A stretch of DNA of 6,673 nt from positions 1 to 6,673 of the forward strand of contig NZ_JBGFGN010000010.1 in the NCBI RefSeq assembly GCF_041224595.1. The letters run 5' to 3'. The number at the start of each line of letters is the position of its first letter. Within the stretch, counting starts at the first letter, position 1. The notes beneath the pieces are model-generated. The model saw nothing but the letters and a program-made list of their open reading frames with translations, was not told where the DNA came from and ran no database searches. Source of the DNA: Donghicola sp041224595 (lineage in GTDB: Bacteria; Pseudomonadota; Alphaproteobacteria; Rhodobacterales; Rhodobacteraceae). Position numbers and translations under genes: made by a program. Shown here in pieces: positions 1 to 5,705 of this stretch.

Positions 1-134
1 GCACCTTCAAATACAAGTCCACGGTGTATATCCCCAAGCCCTCCCGAAATCCGAAAGGGCAAAAGTGGACGACTTTTACGCCGCCCGCGACAACACTATG
101 CCGTCGCTACCGTGGCCGAGTATTGCTCCGCCGT
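1..134. other. Unrecognised flanking DNA left of the fliI break
   Basis: This segment lies beyond the point where FliI homology ends. I translated it in all six frames and none continues FliI, which should run on into the ATSDxxP / Walker B part of the ATPase. On the plus strand all three frames stay open from base 1 to at least about base 150, so the end of a plus-strand gene entering from the left is possible. One such frame includes KVDDFYAARDNTMPSLPW, but I do not recognise the family. It may be the end of a mobile element or unrelated chromosomal DNA. I saw no terminal inverted repeat or target duplication that would prove an insertion. Confidence 0.4.
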
Positions 135-785
135 TCACACAACGCTCTTTGACAGAACTTCTTCTCCAAGCACATCTTTGACAAAGGCTCCAACTTCGCG
201 ACCACGTTCACCGATCAAAGCGATCACACGAACATCAGCGTGGACACCAACCGCCAGTTCACCGAGCAAATGTGATTTTCCGACACCAGAACCGGCAAAG
301 ATGCCCATACGCTGCCCGCGCACCAATGGAAGGACAGTGTCAAACACGTTCAATCCAGTGGACATACGCGCGCCAAAACCACGACGCCGCGCCGCTGCAG
401 GGGGAGACTGATCAAGAGACACCGGTCTAGCGCCCCCCAACAGCGGCCGACCGTCCAGTGGTCGCCCCCAAGGATCGATGATCCGGCCAAGCCAACTTTG
501 ATCCGGCGCAATTCGGCGCGCACCCCGATATTCGCTCGAATCGCCTATTGCGCAGCCTGCAGGTGATCTTTCTGGCAGGGCGATGAGTTCATTTTCTTCT
601 AACCCGATGACCTCTGCCTCAAAGGTTTGCTCGGCGGAACAAACTCCGACAACATCACCGAGTCGCGCTCGATGATTCAAACCCGAGATCTTCAAAATAC
701 CTGATTTCACAGAGGAAATCCGGCCACACTCTTTGACAGCTCGTAGGATGCTGATCTGGTTTCCCAAGGTTGCAAGGTTGGTCAT
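135..785 (-). pseudogene. fliI: Flagellar export ATPase FliI, N-terminal half only (3' truncated)
   Basis: FliI energises the type III flagellar export apparatus at the cytoplasmic face of the basal body. The fragment is 216 residues; the family is normally about 440. It shows the N-terminal beta-barrel domain (about 20-90), the linker LGRIIDPWGRPLDG (99-112), RGFGARMSTGLNVFDT (135-150), the Walker A loop AGSGVGKS (164-171, K170) and the strand with the conserved glutamate IGERGRE (191-197). It then ends at SKSVV and a TGA. Walker B, the arginine finger and the whole C-terminal domain are absent, so it cannot be a working ATPase as it stands. I chose the ATG at 785, preceded by GAGGA at 6 bases. 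A TTG at 812 would add nine unconserved residues and has less support. After the Walker lysine-serine comes His where Thr is usual. The gene is divergent from flgB, as is common in this lineage. Confidence 0.85.
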
Positions 786-834
786 CGAAAATCCTCGAAC
801 AGGTTTATGCAAACCGTTTCTAAAGGAATCGCGG

Positions 835-849
835 TTAACCCTTGATTGA
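835..849 (+). promoter_or_regulatory. CtrA-like binding site (TTAA-N7-TTGA)
   Basis: The sequence reads TTAACCCTTGATTGA, which matches the alphaproteobacterial CtrA consensus TTAA-N7-TTAA with one mismatch in the second half-site. CtrA is known to control flagellar genes in Rhodobacterales and Caulobacter. The site lies 24-38 bases before the flgB start, in the divergent promoter region. A site this close to the start could sit at or near the promoter itself. It is a short motif with a mismatch, so chance occurrence cannot be excluded. Confidence 0.35.
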
Positions 850-857
850 AGCTAATC

Positions 858-867
858 GAGGGAGAAG
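858..867 (+). promoter_or_regulatory. Ribosome binding site of flgB
   Basis: The purine-rich GAGGGAGAAG lies 5 bases before the ATG at 873 at its 3' end, with its GGAG core (860-864) about 8 bases away. It selects that ATG over the upstream in-frame TTG at 846, which would place this site inside the coding region. Confidence 0.7.
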
Positions 868-872
868 CCCCG

Positions 873-1241
873 ATGTTTGAAAATATCGGCATTTTCAGAG
901 TGGCTACGGATCTGATGTCCCACGCCACCGCACGGCAGAGCGTTACTGCCTTGAACATCTCGAACGCCGAGACTCCGGGCTATACAGCGCGCGAGATGCG
1001 CGATTTCGAGACGTCATATTCTGCCCCGCAGCCACTAGCGATGAATAGCACGCGGGACGATCATTTCGGCAGCTTTCTCACTGCGACCAAGAGCGGCTTT
1101 GACCAGGTAGACACAAAAACACCTGTCGATCTGGAGCAACAGCTTTTGAACAGCGCTCAGATCGAAGGTGACCATCAACGCGCCTTGAATGTCTATCGTT
1201 CAACGCTCGGGATCCTGCGGTCCAGTCTTGGCAAAATGTGA
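873..1241 (+). CDS. flgB: Flagellar basal-body rod protein FlgB
   Basis: FlgB is a proximal rod subunit, exported by the flagellar type III system and assembled in the periplasm on top of FliE and the MS ring. The product is 122 residues, close to the usual size of about 120-135. The N-terminal rod/hook signature NISNAETPGY is at 28-37, and the C-terminal helix follows from VDLEQQLLNSAQIEGDHQ to the end with LGILRSSLG. These paired N- and C-terminal helices form the coiled coil of axial proteins. The start at ATG 873 is set by the GAGGGAGAAG site and by the family-typical opening MFENIGIF. It is the first gene of the plus-strand operon and is 9 bases from flgC. No defect seen. Confidence 0.95.
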   Translation: MFENIGIFRVATDLMSHATARQSVTALNISNAETPGYTAREMRDFETSYSAPQPLAMNSTRDDHFGSFLTATKSGFDQVDTKTPVDLEQQLLNSAQIEGDHQRALNVYRSTLGILRSSLGKM

Positions 1242-1250
1242 GGCAAGCGG

Positions 1251-1643
1251 ATGACCGATCTCACGCAATCCATGTCGATTTCGTCCGATGGCCTACGTCT
1301 GCAAAGTCAGCGCCTGCGCCATGTCTCCGAGAATATCGCGCATGCTGACACTCCCGGCTACCAGCGCAAATTGCTTTCGGTGAAAACCAAAGAATTTACC
1401 CTGTCTGCCGATCAGGGTCCGCAAGCCGGTCGCGTGGTCCTAGATCAAACACCTGTTCAGGAAATCTACGATCCCGCCCATCCGATGGCCGATGAAAGCG
1501 GGCACTACCGCGGATCAAACGTCGATCTTGTCATAGAGCTTGCCGACGCAAGGGCCGCGCAGCGCTCCTATGAAGCCAATCTGAAAATGTTCCAACAAGC
1601 GCGAGAGATGTCCTCGAGTCTACTCGATCTTCTCCGCAAGTAA
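1251..1643 (+). CDS. flgC: Flagellar basal-body rod protein FlgC
   Basis: FlgC is a second proximal rod subunit, partner of FlgB and FlgF. The product is 130 residues, normal for the family. It has the N-terminal axial signature NIAHADTPGY (28-37) and the C-terminal signature GSNVDLVIELADA followed by RSYEANLKMF and a leucine-rich end, which matches the FlgC pattern SNVD...E...A.RSYEAN. The ATG at 1251 is preceded by GAGG (1240-1243), which overlaps the flgB stop, at 7 bases' spacing. It is co-transcribed with flgB and followed after 17 bases by fliE, the same flgB-flgC-fliE order found in most flagellated bacteria. No defect seen. Confidence 0.95.
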   Translation: MTDLTQSMSISSDGLRLQSQRLRHVSENIAHADTPGYQRKLLSVKTKEFTLSADQGPQAGRVVLDQTPVQEIYDPAHPMADESGHYRGSNVDLVIELADARAAQRSYEANLKMFQQAREMSSSLLDLLRK

Positions 1644-1646
1644 TCC

Positions 1647-1653
1647 AGAAGGA
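1647..1653 (+). promoter_or_regulatory. Ribosome binding site of fliE
   Basis: AGAAGGA lies 7 bases before the ATG at 1661. It favours that ATG over the adjoining in-frame GTG at 1658, which would leave only 4 bases of spacing. Confidence 0.65.
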
Positions 1654-1660
1654 TAAAGTG

Positions 1661-1948
1661 ATGGATATCAGTTCCGTTTTTGCCAACCAGAAATTCAGCG
1701 CAGCCAAAGAAATCCTGAAGCCCGCACCGCAGGCAGACATTCCAGAGCAGACCATTTCAAAGGTCCAGAGCTTTGCCGACGCGCTGAAGGCAACCGAGGA
1801 AACCGCCGTGAGCGCGATGTCTGGCAACACAGACAATGCAGCATTGGTCCAAGCGATCGCGCAAACAGAGTTGGCCGTTGAGACCGTGGTCTCCGTCCGC
1901 GACAAGGTGGTCCAAGCCTACCAAGAGATCCTGCGCATGCCCATCTGA
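1661..1948 (+). CDS. fliE: Flagellar hook-basal body complex protein FliE
   Basis: FliE is the small adaptor between the MS ring (FliF) and the rod, and is one of the first proteins exported. The product is 95 residues, within the family's usual 95-110. The C-terminal region carries the recognisable FliE pattern: SFADALK (about 37-43), then a helical run ALVQAIAQTELAVETVVSVRD and the ending KVVQAYQEILRMPI, equivalent to the usual KvveAYqEImrMqI. The start is the ATG at 1661; a GTG one codon earlier is also in frame. Its TGA shares one base with the fliQ ATG (TGATG at 1946-1950), suggesting coupled translation of the adaptor and the export-gate subunit. Confidence 0.93.
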   Translation: MDISSVFANQKFSAAKEILKPAPQADIPEQTISKVQSFADALKATEETAVSAMSGNTDNAALVQAIAQTELAVETVVSVRDKVVQAYQEILRMPI

Positions 1949-2217
1949 TGTCCGAGACAGTCATATTTGACTTGATGCGGCTGGGGCTTTGGACGGCTGT
2001 TCAAGTCTCGTTACCAATTCTGGCTGTCGCTCTGGTCACAGGCTTGGTTATCGGTCTTTTGCAGGCTCTCACGTCCTTGCAAGAGATGACCCTGACCTTT
2101 GTTCCCAAGCTGTTGGCCATCGTCATCACCTTCTGGATGAGCATGGATTTTATGACCGCGAGCTTGGTCAACCTCTTCCAGAACGAGATTATCCCGATTC
2201 TCGCGAGGTCCCACTGA
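1948..2217 (+). CDS. fliQ: Flagellar biosynthesis protein FliQ (export gate)
   Basis: FliQ is an inner-membrane subunit of the FliPQR export gate. The product is 89 residues, the standard size, with two hydrophobic segments (about 16-39 and 53-75) flanking the conserved loop LLQALTSLQEMTLTFVPKL. No clear Shine-Dalgarno sequence precedes its ATG, so translation probably depends on termination of fliE at the shared TGATG. Its own stop overlaps the flgF ATG in the same way. Its partners FliP, FliR and FlhA are not in the window; placing fliQ alone between fliE and flgF is typical of Rhodobacterales. No defect seen. Confidence 0.95.
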   Translation: MSETVIFDLMRLGLWTAVQVSLPILAVALVTGLVIGLLQALTSLQEMTLTFVPKLLAIVITFWMSMDFMTASLVNLFQNEIIPILARSH

Positions 2218-2930
2218 TGGATTCGTCTTCTTTTGCACCGTTGTCCCGCCAGCAAGGCTTGCTGCAAGAGATGTCGGTGATCGCACAGAATATTGCCAAT
2301 GCGCAGACCACGGGCTACCGCGAGCAAGGCGTCTTGTTTTCGGAATACCTCGCGCCCCAAACGGTTGACGGTGGCCTGTCGATGACCAAAGCCCACGGTC
2401 GGCTCGTGTCTAACACCCAAGGCGCACTGTACGAGACCGGCGGCCAGTTCGATTTGGCAATCGACGGAGAGGGCTACTTTCAGGTCGACGACAACGGGCA
2501 ACCGCGCCTGACCAGAGCGGGCCATTTCGTACCTGACGCGTTTGGTACTTTGCGCAGCCCCGATGGTTTCGCACTGATGGACCTTGGCGGAACCCCAATC
2601 CAAGTACCGCCCGACGCCAGAGAAATTGCAATCGCGCCTGACGGAACGCTGTCTGCCGACGGGCAACCACTTGCGAAAATTGGCGTTGTGAGCCCCGAAA
2701 ACCCCGGAAACCTAAACCGTTCTGCAGGCGCCGTGTTTGCCGCACCGGATGGCATTTTGCCAACCAATGGCGGTGCCTTGCGTCAAGGATATCTCGAGGC
2801 GTCAAACGTCGACCCGATCCGTCAGATGGCCCGCATGGTCGAAGTTCAGCGTGCCTACGAATTGGGCCAGAGCTTTCTGCGCTCCGAAGACGAGCGCATG
2901 CGCAACGCCATCGACACTCTTACACGATAA
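2217..2930 (+). CDS. flgF: Flagellar basal-body rod protein FlgF
   Basis: FlgF is a rod subunit lying between the proximal rod (FlgB, FlgC) and the distal rod (FlgG). The product is 237 residues, normal for FlgF. It has the axial signature NIANAQTTGY (25-34), the middle FlgE/F/G-like domain with TGGQFDLAIDGEGYFQV and TRAGHF, and the C-terminal signature LRQGYLEASNVDPIRQM followed by QRAYELGQSF. I chose the ATG at 2217 because the family N-terminus begins there, it has GAGG (2205-2208) at 8 bases, and it overlaps the fliQ stop by one base. The same frame is open upstream, but that part reads through fliQ in the wrong frame and is not FlgF-like. No defect seen. Confidence 0.94.
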   Translation: MDSSSFAPLSRQQGLLQEMSVIAQNIANAQTTGYREQGVLFSEYLAPQTVDGGLSMTKAHGRLVSNTQGALYETGGQFDLAIDGEGYFQVDDNGQPRLTRAGHFVPDAFGTLRSPDGFALMDLGGTPIQVPPDAREIAIAPDGTLSADGQPLAKIGVVSPENPGNLNRSAGAVFAAPDGILPTNGGALRQGYLEASNVDPIRQMARMVEVQRAYELGQSFLRSEDERMRNAIDTLTR

Positions 2931-2942
2931 AGGAACCAAAAG

Positions 2943-3728
2943 ATGCGAGCCTTAACTATCGCAGCCACAGGGATGAGCGCCCAACAAACCCGTGTCGAGG
3001 TGATTTCAAACAACCTCGCCAACATGAGCACCACCGGTTACAACGCCCGCCGCGCCGAGTTTTCGGACCTACACTATCAACAGATCACCCGAGCTGGCAG
3101 CATCAGCGGTAGCGACGGGAGTGTCGTGCCCACCGGTATTCAGCTTGGCCTCGGCGTTAGGCCCTCTTCTGTTTCCGTGAACTTGTCACAAGGTGCGCTG
3201 ACAGAGACGGGTGGCGACTTGGACATCGCGATCGAAGGTGCTGGGTACTTTGAGGTCGCGCTCCCGTCTGGCGAGTCGGCCTATACAAGAGATGGCGCTC
3301 TGAAACGTTCCGCTGACGGTTTGCTTGTGACGTCAGATGGGCACGCGTTGAACCCTGACATCATGATCCCGGTAGATGCGCAAAGTGTCCACATTAATGC
3401 CGATGGCGAGGTATACGGATATTTCGCCGACAGCGCCGAAGGGCAACTTCTGGGGCAAATCGCCCTGTCCAACTTCGCGAACCCCCGCGGCCTCGAGGCG
3501 CTCGGGTCCAATCTGTTCCGCGAGACCGAGGCTTCTGGCGCGCCTTACAATGCTGAACCCGGCGAAGAAGGCTTGGGGACTTTGCGGCAAGGCTACCTTG
3601 AAGACAGCTCTGTCGACCCAGTGCGAGAGATCACGGCGCTGATTGAAGCCCAGCGTGGGTACGAGCTGAACTCCAAAGTTATTTCTGCGGCCGATCAGAT
3701 GCTTGGCGCAACCACTCAGGTGCGGTGA
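2943..3728 (+). CDS. flgG: Flagellar distal rod protein FlgG
   Basis: FlgG forms the distal rod that passes through the P and L rings. The product is 261 residues, exactly the common FlgG length. It opens with MRALTIAATGMSAQQTRVEV and the signature NNLANMSTTGY (23-33). The FlgG-specific stretch VVPTGIQLGLGVRPSSV follows, then TETGGDLDIAIEGAGYFEV, and the C-terminal signature LRQGYLEDSSVDPVREIT with EAQRGYELNSKVISAADQML. AAGGA (2930-2934) lies about 8 bases before the ATG. Its TGA shares a base with the flgA start. FlgF and FlgG are homologues and neighbours, reflecting an old duplication seen in nearly all flagellar systems. Confidence 0.96.
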   Translation: MRALTIAATGMSAQQTRVEVISNNLANMSTTGYNARRAEFSDLHYQQITRAGSISGSDGSVVPTGIQLGLGVRPSSVSVNLSQGALTETGGDLDIAIEGAGYFEVALPSGESAYTRDGALKRSADGLLVTSDGHALNPDIMIPVDAQSVHINADGEVYGYFADSAEGQLLGQIALSNFANPRGLEALGSNLFRETEASGAPYNAEPGEEGLGTLRQGYLEDSSVDPVREITALIEAQRGYELNSKVISAADQMLGATTQVR

Positions 3729-4156
3729 TGCGGTTTGCAGGACTTCTCTTGTGCCTCTTGAACGCCATGCCACTTCAGGCCGAAACGCTTGTAGCGAGCC
3801 GAACGCTCCCCGCGCGGACGGTGATCAACGAAGGCGATTTCACGATTGTCGGTGGCGATACACCTGGTGCGGCGGCGACAATTTCCGAGGTCTTGGGCAA
3901 AGAAGTCCGATCGACAATCTATAGTGGACGCCCTCTTTACCTAGCTGGCCTGTCATCTCCTGCGCTTGTCGAGCGCAACCAGCTCACCACGCTCGTTTAT
4001 CAAATCGGCGCGCTGACAATCTCTGCCGAAGGCCGCGCAATGGAGAGGGGCGCCGATGGAGATTTGATCCGAGTGATGAACCTATCGTCGCGGACAATCG
4101 TTCAGGGAGCGGTCCAGCCTGACGCAACCATATCAGTATCTGGTAGCATTAAATGA
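3728..4156 (+). CDS. flgA: P-ring assembly chaperone FlgA
   Basis: FlgA is a periplasmic chaperone that promotes assembly of FlgI into the P ring. The product is 142 residues, the short form; enterobacterial FlgA is over 200. It begins with a Sec signal peptide (hydrophobic LLLCLL, plausible cleavage after LQA at 18). A SAF-type domain follows: ASRTLPARTVINEGDFTI with GKEVRSTIYSGRPL. The second part has the FlgA C-terminal pattern LTISAEGRAMERGADGDLIRVMNLSSRTIVQGAV. The ATG at 3728 gives the TGATG overlap also used elsewhere in this operon; a GTG at 3725 would give a GTGA overlap and cannot be excluded. CAGG (3717-3720) is a weak ribosome site. FlgI itself is not in the window. Confidence 0.9.
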   Translation: MRFAGLLLCLLNAMPLQAETLVASRTLPARTVINEGDFTIVGGDTPGAAATISEVLGKEVRSTIYSGRPLYLAGLSSPALVERNQLTTLVYQIGALTISAEGRAMERGADGDLIRVMNLSSRTIVQGAVQPDATISVSGSIK

Positions 4157-4896
4157 AGAAGTATCACGTATATAGTGTCATACTCTGTGGCATCCTCCTA
4201 CTGCCGGGATGCAATCGCTTGGATCATCTCGGCCGCGCACCAACGTTTTCGCCGATCGAAACTGAAAACACCGAGCACGCTGCAATGCTCAGCCCAGGCA
4301 TCCCCCTCTACACTGCAGCCCCCCATCGACGGGGCGACGAAGCCTCTCTGTGGGATGCGGGGCAAAAGTCCTTACTTGGGGACCGGCGCGCAGAAAAAAG
4401 GGGGGATATTCTGACAGTCGTCATCGAGATTGATGATGAGGCGGAAATCTCAAATTCGACCCAACGTTCACGCGATGGATCCGAGAACCTATCGCTCCCA
4501 TCGCTCTTCGGGATTCCCCAGCGGGTCCAGTCAGATTTGCCAGAGGGTGCAAGCCTTGCCGACGCTGTGTCGCTTAGTTCCTCGGGAGAAAGCGCAGGAA
4601 AAGGGTCGGTCCGCCGGAATGAAAAATTAACCCTCAGGATCGCCGCAACGGTCACCAACGTGATGCCAAACGGTGTCTTGGTGATTGAGGGACAACAGGA
4701 AGTGCGTGTGAACTTCGAGCTTCGCGAGCTTCTGGTCGAAGGCTTTGTGCGCCCCGAGGACATCTCCCGCGGTAACGAGATCACATACGACAAGATCGCC
4801 TCGGCACGGATCTCATATGGCGGAAGAGGTCAGATTACTGATGTACAGCAGCCGCGATACGGCCAGCAGATCACTGACATTATCCTTCCTTTCTAG
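4153..4896 (+). CDS. flgH: Flagellar L-ring lipoprotein FlgH
   Basis: FlgH forms the outer-membrane L ring around the distal rod. The product is 247 residues, normal for the family. It is a lipoprotein: the signal peptide ends in LLLPGC with the lipidated Cys at 20. Family motifs are SLWDAGQKSLLGDRRAEKRGDILTV near 66-90, the middle TNVMPNGVLVIEGQQEVRVN, and the C-terminal run from VRPEDIS through ARISYGGRGQITDVQQPRYG to the terminal DIILPF. The start ATG overlaps the flgA stop by four bases (ATGA at 4153-4156) and has only a poor ribosome site, so translational coupling to flgA is likely. No defect seen. Confidence 0.95.
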   Translation: MKKYHVYSVILCGILLLPGCNRLDHLGRAPTFSPIETENTEHAAMLSPGIPLYTAAPHRRGDEASLWDAGQKSLLGDRRAEKRGDILTVVIEIDDEAEISNSTQRSRDGSENLSLPSLFGIPQRVQSDLPEGASLADAVSLSSSGESAGKGSVRRNEKLTLRIAATVTNVMPNGVLVIEGQQEVRVNFELRELLVEGFVRPEDISRGNEITYDKIASARISYGGRGQITDVQQPRYGQQITDIILPF

Positions 4897-4905
4897 AGTG
4901 TTACG

Positions 4906-5379
4906 ATGAAAATCCTTCTTCCTGCCGTTTTGACACTGGTTGGCCTAGGAGCCGGCGCCGGTGCAGGCTTTTTCCTGCCTGTTGATCCCTCGCAGCTTCC
5001 CTTGGGCAAAGGCCACGAAGAGAGCTCAATCGACATGCTCGACCAAACCCCAAAAACCACCGAGATCGTAAAACTTAACAATCAGTTCATCGTGCCTGTT
5101 ATTGAAGATAACGGCCAAAGCGCTTTGGTCATTCTGAGCCTAAGTCTGGAGGTGGCAGAGGAAAAGAGCGAAGAGGTTTTCGAGCTTGAGCCCCGCCTTC
5201 GTGATGGGATCATGAAGGTTCTTTTTGAACATTCGAGCCACGGAGGGTTTTCAGGACGGTACTACAGCGAAGACAAGATGTCCGTTCTACGCAAATACCT
5301 TCTTCAAAGCGCACAAAGCGTGATGGGCGAGGGTGTTCAGAAGATCTTGATTACCGATCTCGTGCGACAAGCTGCCTAG
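4906..5379 (+). CDS. fliL: Flagellar basal body-associated protein FliL
   Basis: FliL is a single-pass inner-membrane protein that sits by the stators and supports motor function. The product is 157 residues, in the usual range. It has a short cytoplasmic N-terminus, one membrane helix (about 3-24, glycine-rich GLGAGAGAG), a linker, and a periplasmic domain starting near TEIVKLNNQFIVPVI. The stretch RLRDGIMKVLFEHSSHGGFSG (split here as residues 97-117) and the ending VQKILITDLVRQ resemble the roseobacter-type FliL I recall. The ribosome site is weak (GAG within TAGAGTG). It is the last gene of the operon. Its TAG stop lies in a CTAG that also holds the stop of the opposing gene. The terminator follows 24 bases after the stop. 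Confidence 0.88.
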   Translation: MKILLPAVLTLVGLGAGAGAGFFLPVDPSQLPLGKGHEESSIDMLDQTPKTTEIVKLNNQFIVPVIEDNGQSALVILSLSLEVAEEKSEEVFELEPRLRDGIMKVLFEHSSHGGFSGRYYSEDKMSVLRKYLLQSAQSVMGEGVQKILITDLVRQAA

Positions 5380-5705
5380 GACGTCTCCTTGAAAATACTC
5401 TCTAGCGCGAGGCGCCGTCCCAGGGCGCGTCGCGCTTTTTGCTTTGCGGCCTCTTCCAATAACGAAGCCTTCGCCAGATTAAGGTTAAGCGACCCGATCT
5501 CCCGCCTCCGCCACTCCCCCCAAGCATTCCCCATAACTTGAAGTTGCGCTGGCGCTTCCGAGGGCTGCAACATCGCAACCATTCGCAGCTCTCCAATCTT
5601 GTTCGCAAGGCGCTGCACGTCTTGAGAGTGCGCTCCAATCTCAGCGATTTCCCGATCTGCGATCATCTGCGCAAGCTCGATCAAGCTTTTCTGGTCTGGC
5701 GTCAT
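5376..5705 (-). CDS. Uncharacterised flhB-linked protein, mostly helical
   Basis: I do not recognise a named family. The product is 109 residues with no signal peptide or membrane segment, so it is probably cytoplasmic. It is predicted largely alpha-helical: a first helix about 5-45 (SLIELAQMIADREIAEIG, then DVQRLANKIGELRMVAML), a turn rich in Pro (48-52), a conserved-looking WGEWRRREIGSLN (62-74), and a final basic helix (77-105) rich in Lys, Arg, Glu and Ala. Its ATG overlaps the flhB stop (ATGA, 5702-5705), so it is translationally coupled to flhB. As I recall, roseobacter flagellar clusters often carry a small unnamed gene at this spot. A role as export chaperone or FliJ-like helper is only a guess from size, helicity and coupling. 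The last part of the gene doubles as the terminator of the opposing operon. Confidence 0.8.
   Translation of the reverse strand: MTPDQKSLIELAQMIADREIAEIGAHSQDVQRLANKIGELRMVAMLQPSEAPAQLQVMGNAWGEWRRREIGSLNLNLAKASLLEEAAKQKARRALGRRLALESIFKETS
5404..5440 (+). terminator. Intrinsic terminator of the flgB-fliL operon
   Basis: A perfect 7-base outer stem AGCGCGA (5404-5410) pairs with TCGCGCT (5430-5436). Inside it, after one G-G mismatch, a 5-base stem GCGCC (5412-5416) pairs with GGCGC (5424-5428) around a 7-base loop. TTTTT follows at 5436-5440, then GCTTTG. A GC-rich stem followed by a T run is the classic rho-independent form, oriented for plus-strand transcripts and 24 bases after the fliL stop. 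On the minus strand there is no T run after the stem, so it should act in one direction. It lies wholly inside the opposing 109-codon gene. Confidence 0.8.

Larger units (their letters stand above)
786..872. promoter_or_regulatory. Divergent fliI / flgB promoter region
   Basis: This is the only sizeable intergenic gap in the window and must hold the promoters for the flgB operon and, on the other strand, fliI. It is more AT-rich than the genes around it. It contains an 8-base palindrome GGTTAACC (833-840) and a weak 5-base inverted repeat AACCG/CGGTT (812-816 and 832-836). I see no convincing sigma-54 -24/-12 (GG...GC) or sigma-28 type element. Calling it a promoter is inferred from the divergent gene layout. 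Confidence 0.6.

Noticed and set aside
112..411. Plus-strand open frame of 99 codons from a GTG
   Set aside because: From 138 onward it lies antisense to clear fliI sequence and its product (rich in Pro, Arg, Thr, Ser) looks like a shadow frame.
812..836. Inverted repeat AACCG/CGGTT as an operator or terminator
   Set aside because: Only five pairs with a 15-base loop; too weak to call, noted only under the promoter region.
846..872. TTG start giving FlgB nine extra residues
   Set aside because: It would bury the GAGGGAGAAG ribosome site and the CtrA-like motif in coding sequence; FlgB begins naturally at MFENIGIF.
1989..2216. N-terminal extension of flgF upstream of 2217
   Set aside because: It reads through fliQ in another frame, has no FlgF similarity, and the ATG at 2217 has a ribosome site and the family N-terminus.
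2001..2666. Minus-strand open frame of 221 codons opposite fliQ and flgF
   Set aside because: It is antisense to two well-supported genes and has a low-complexity product without recognisable motifs.
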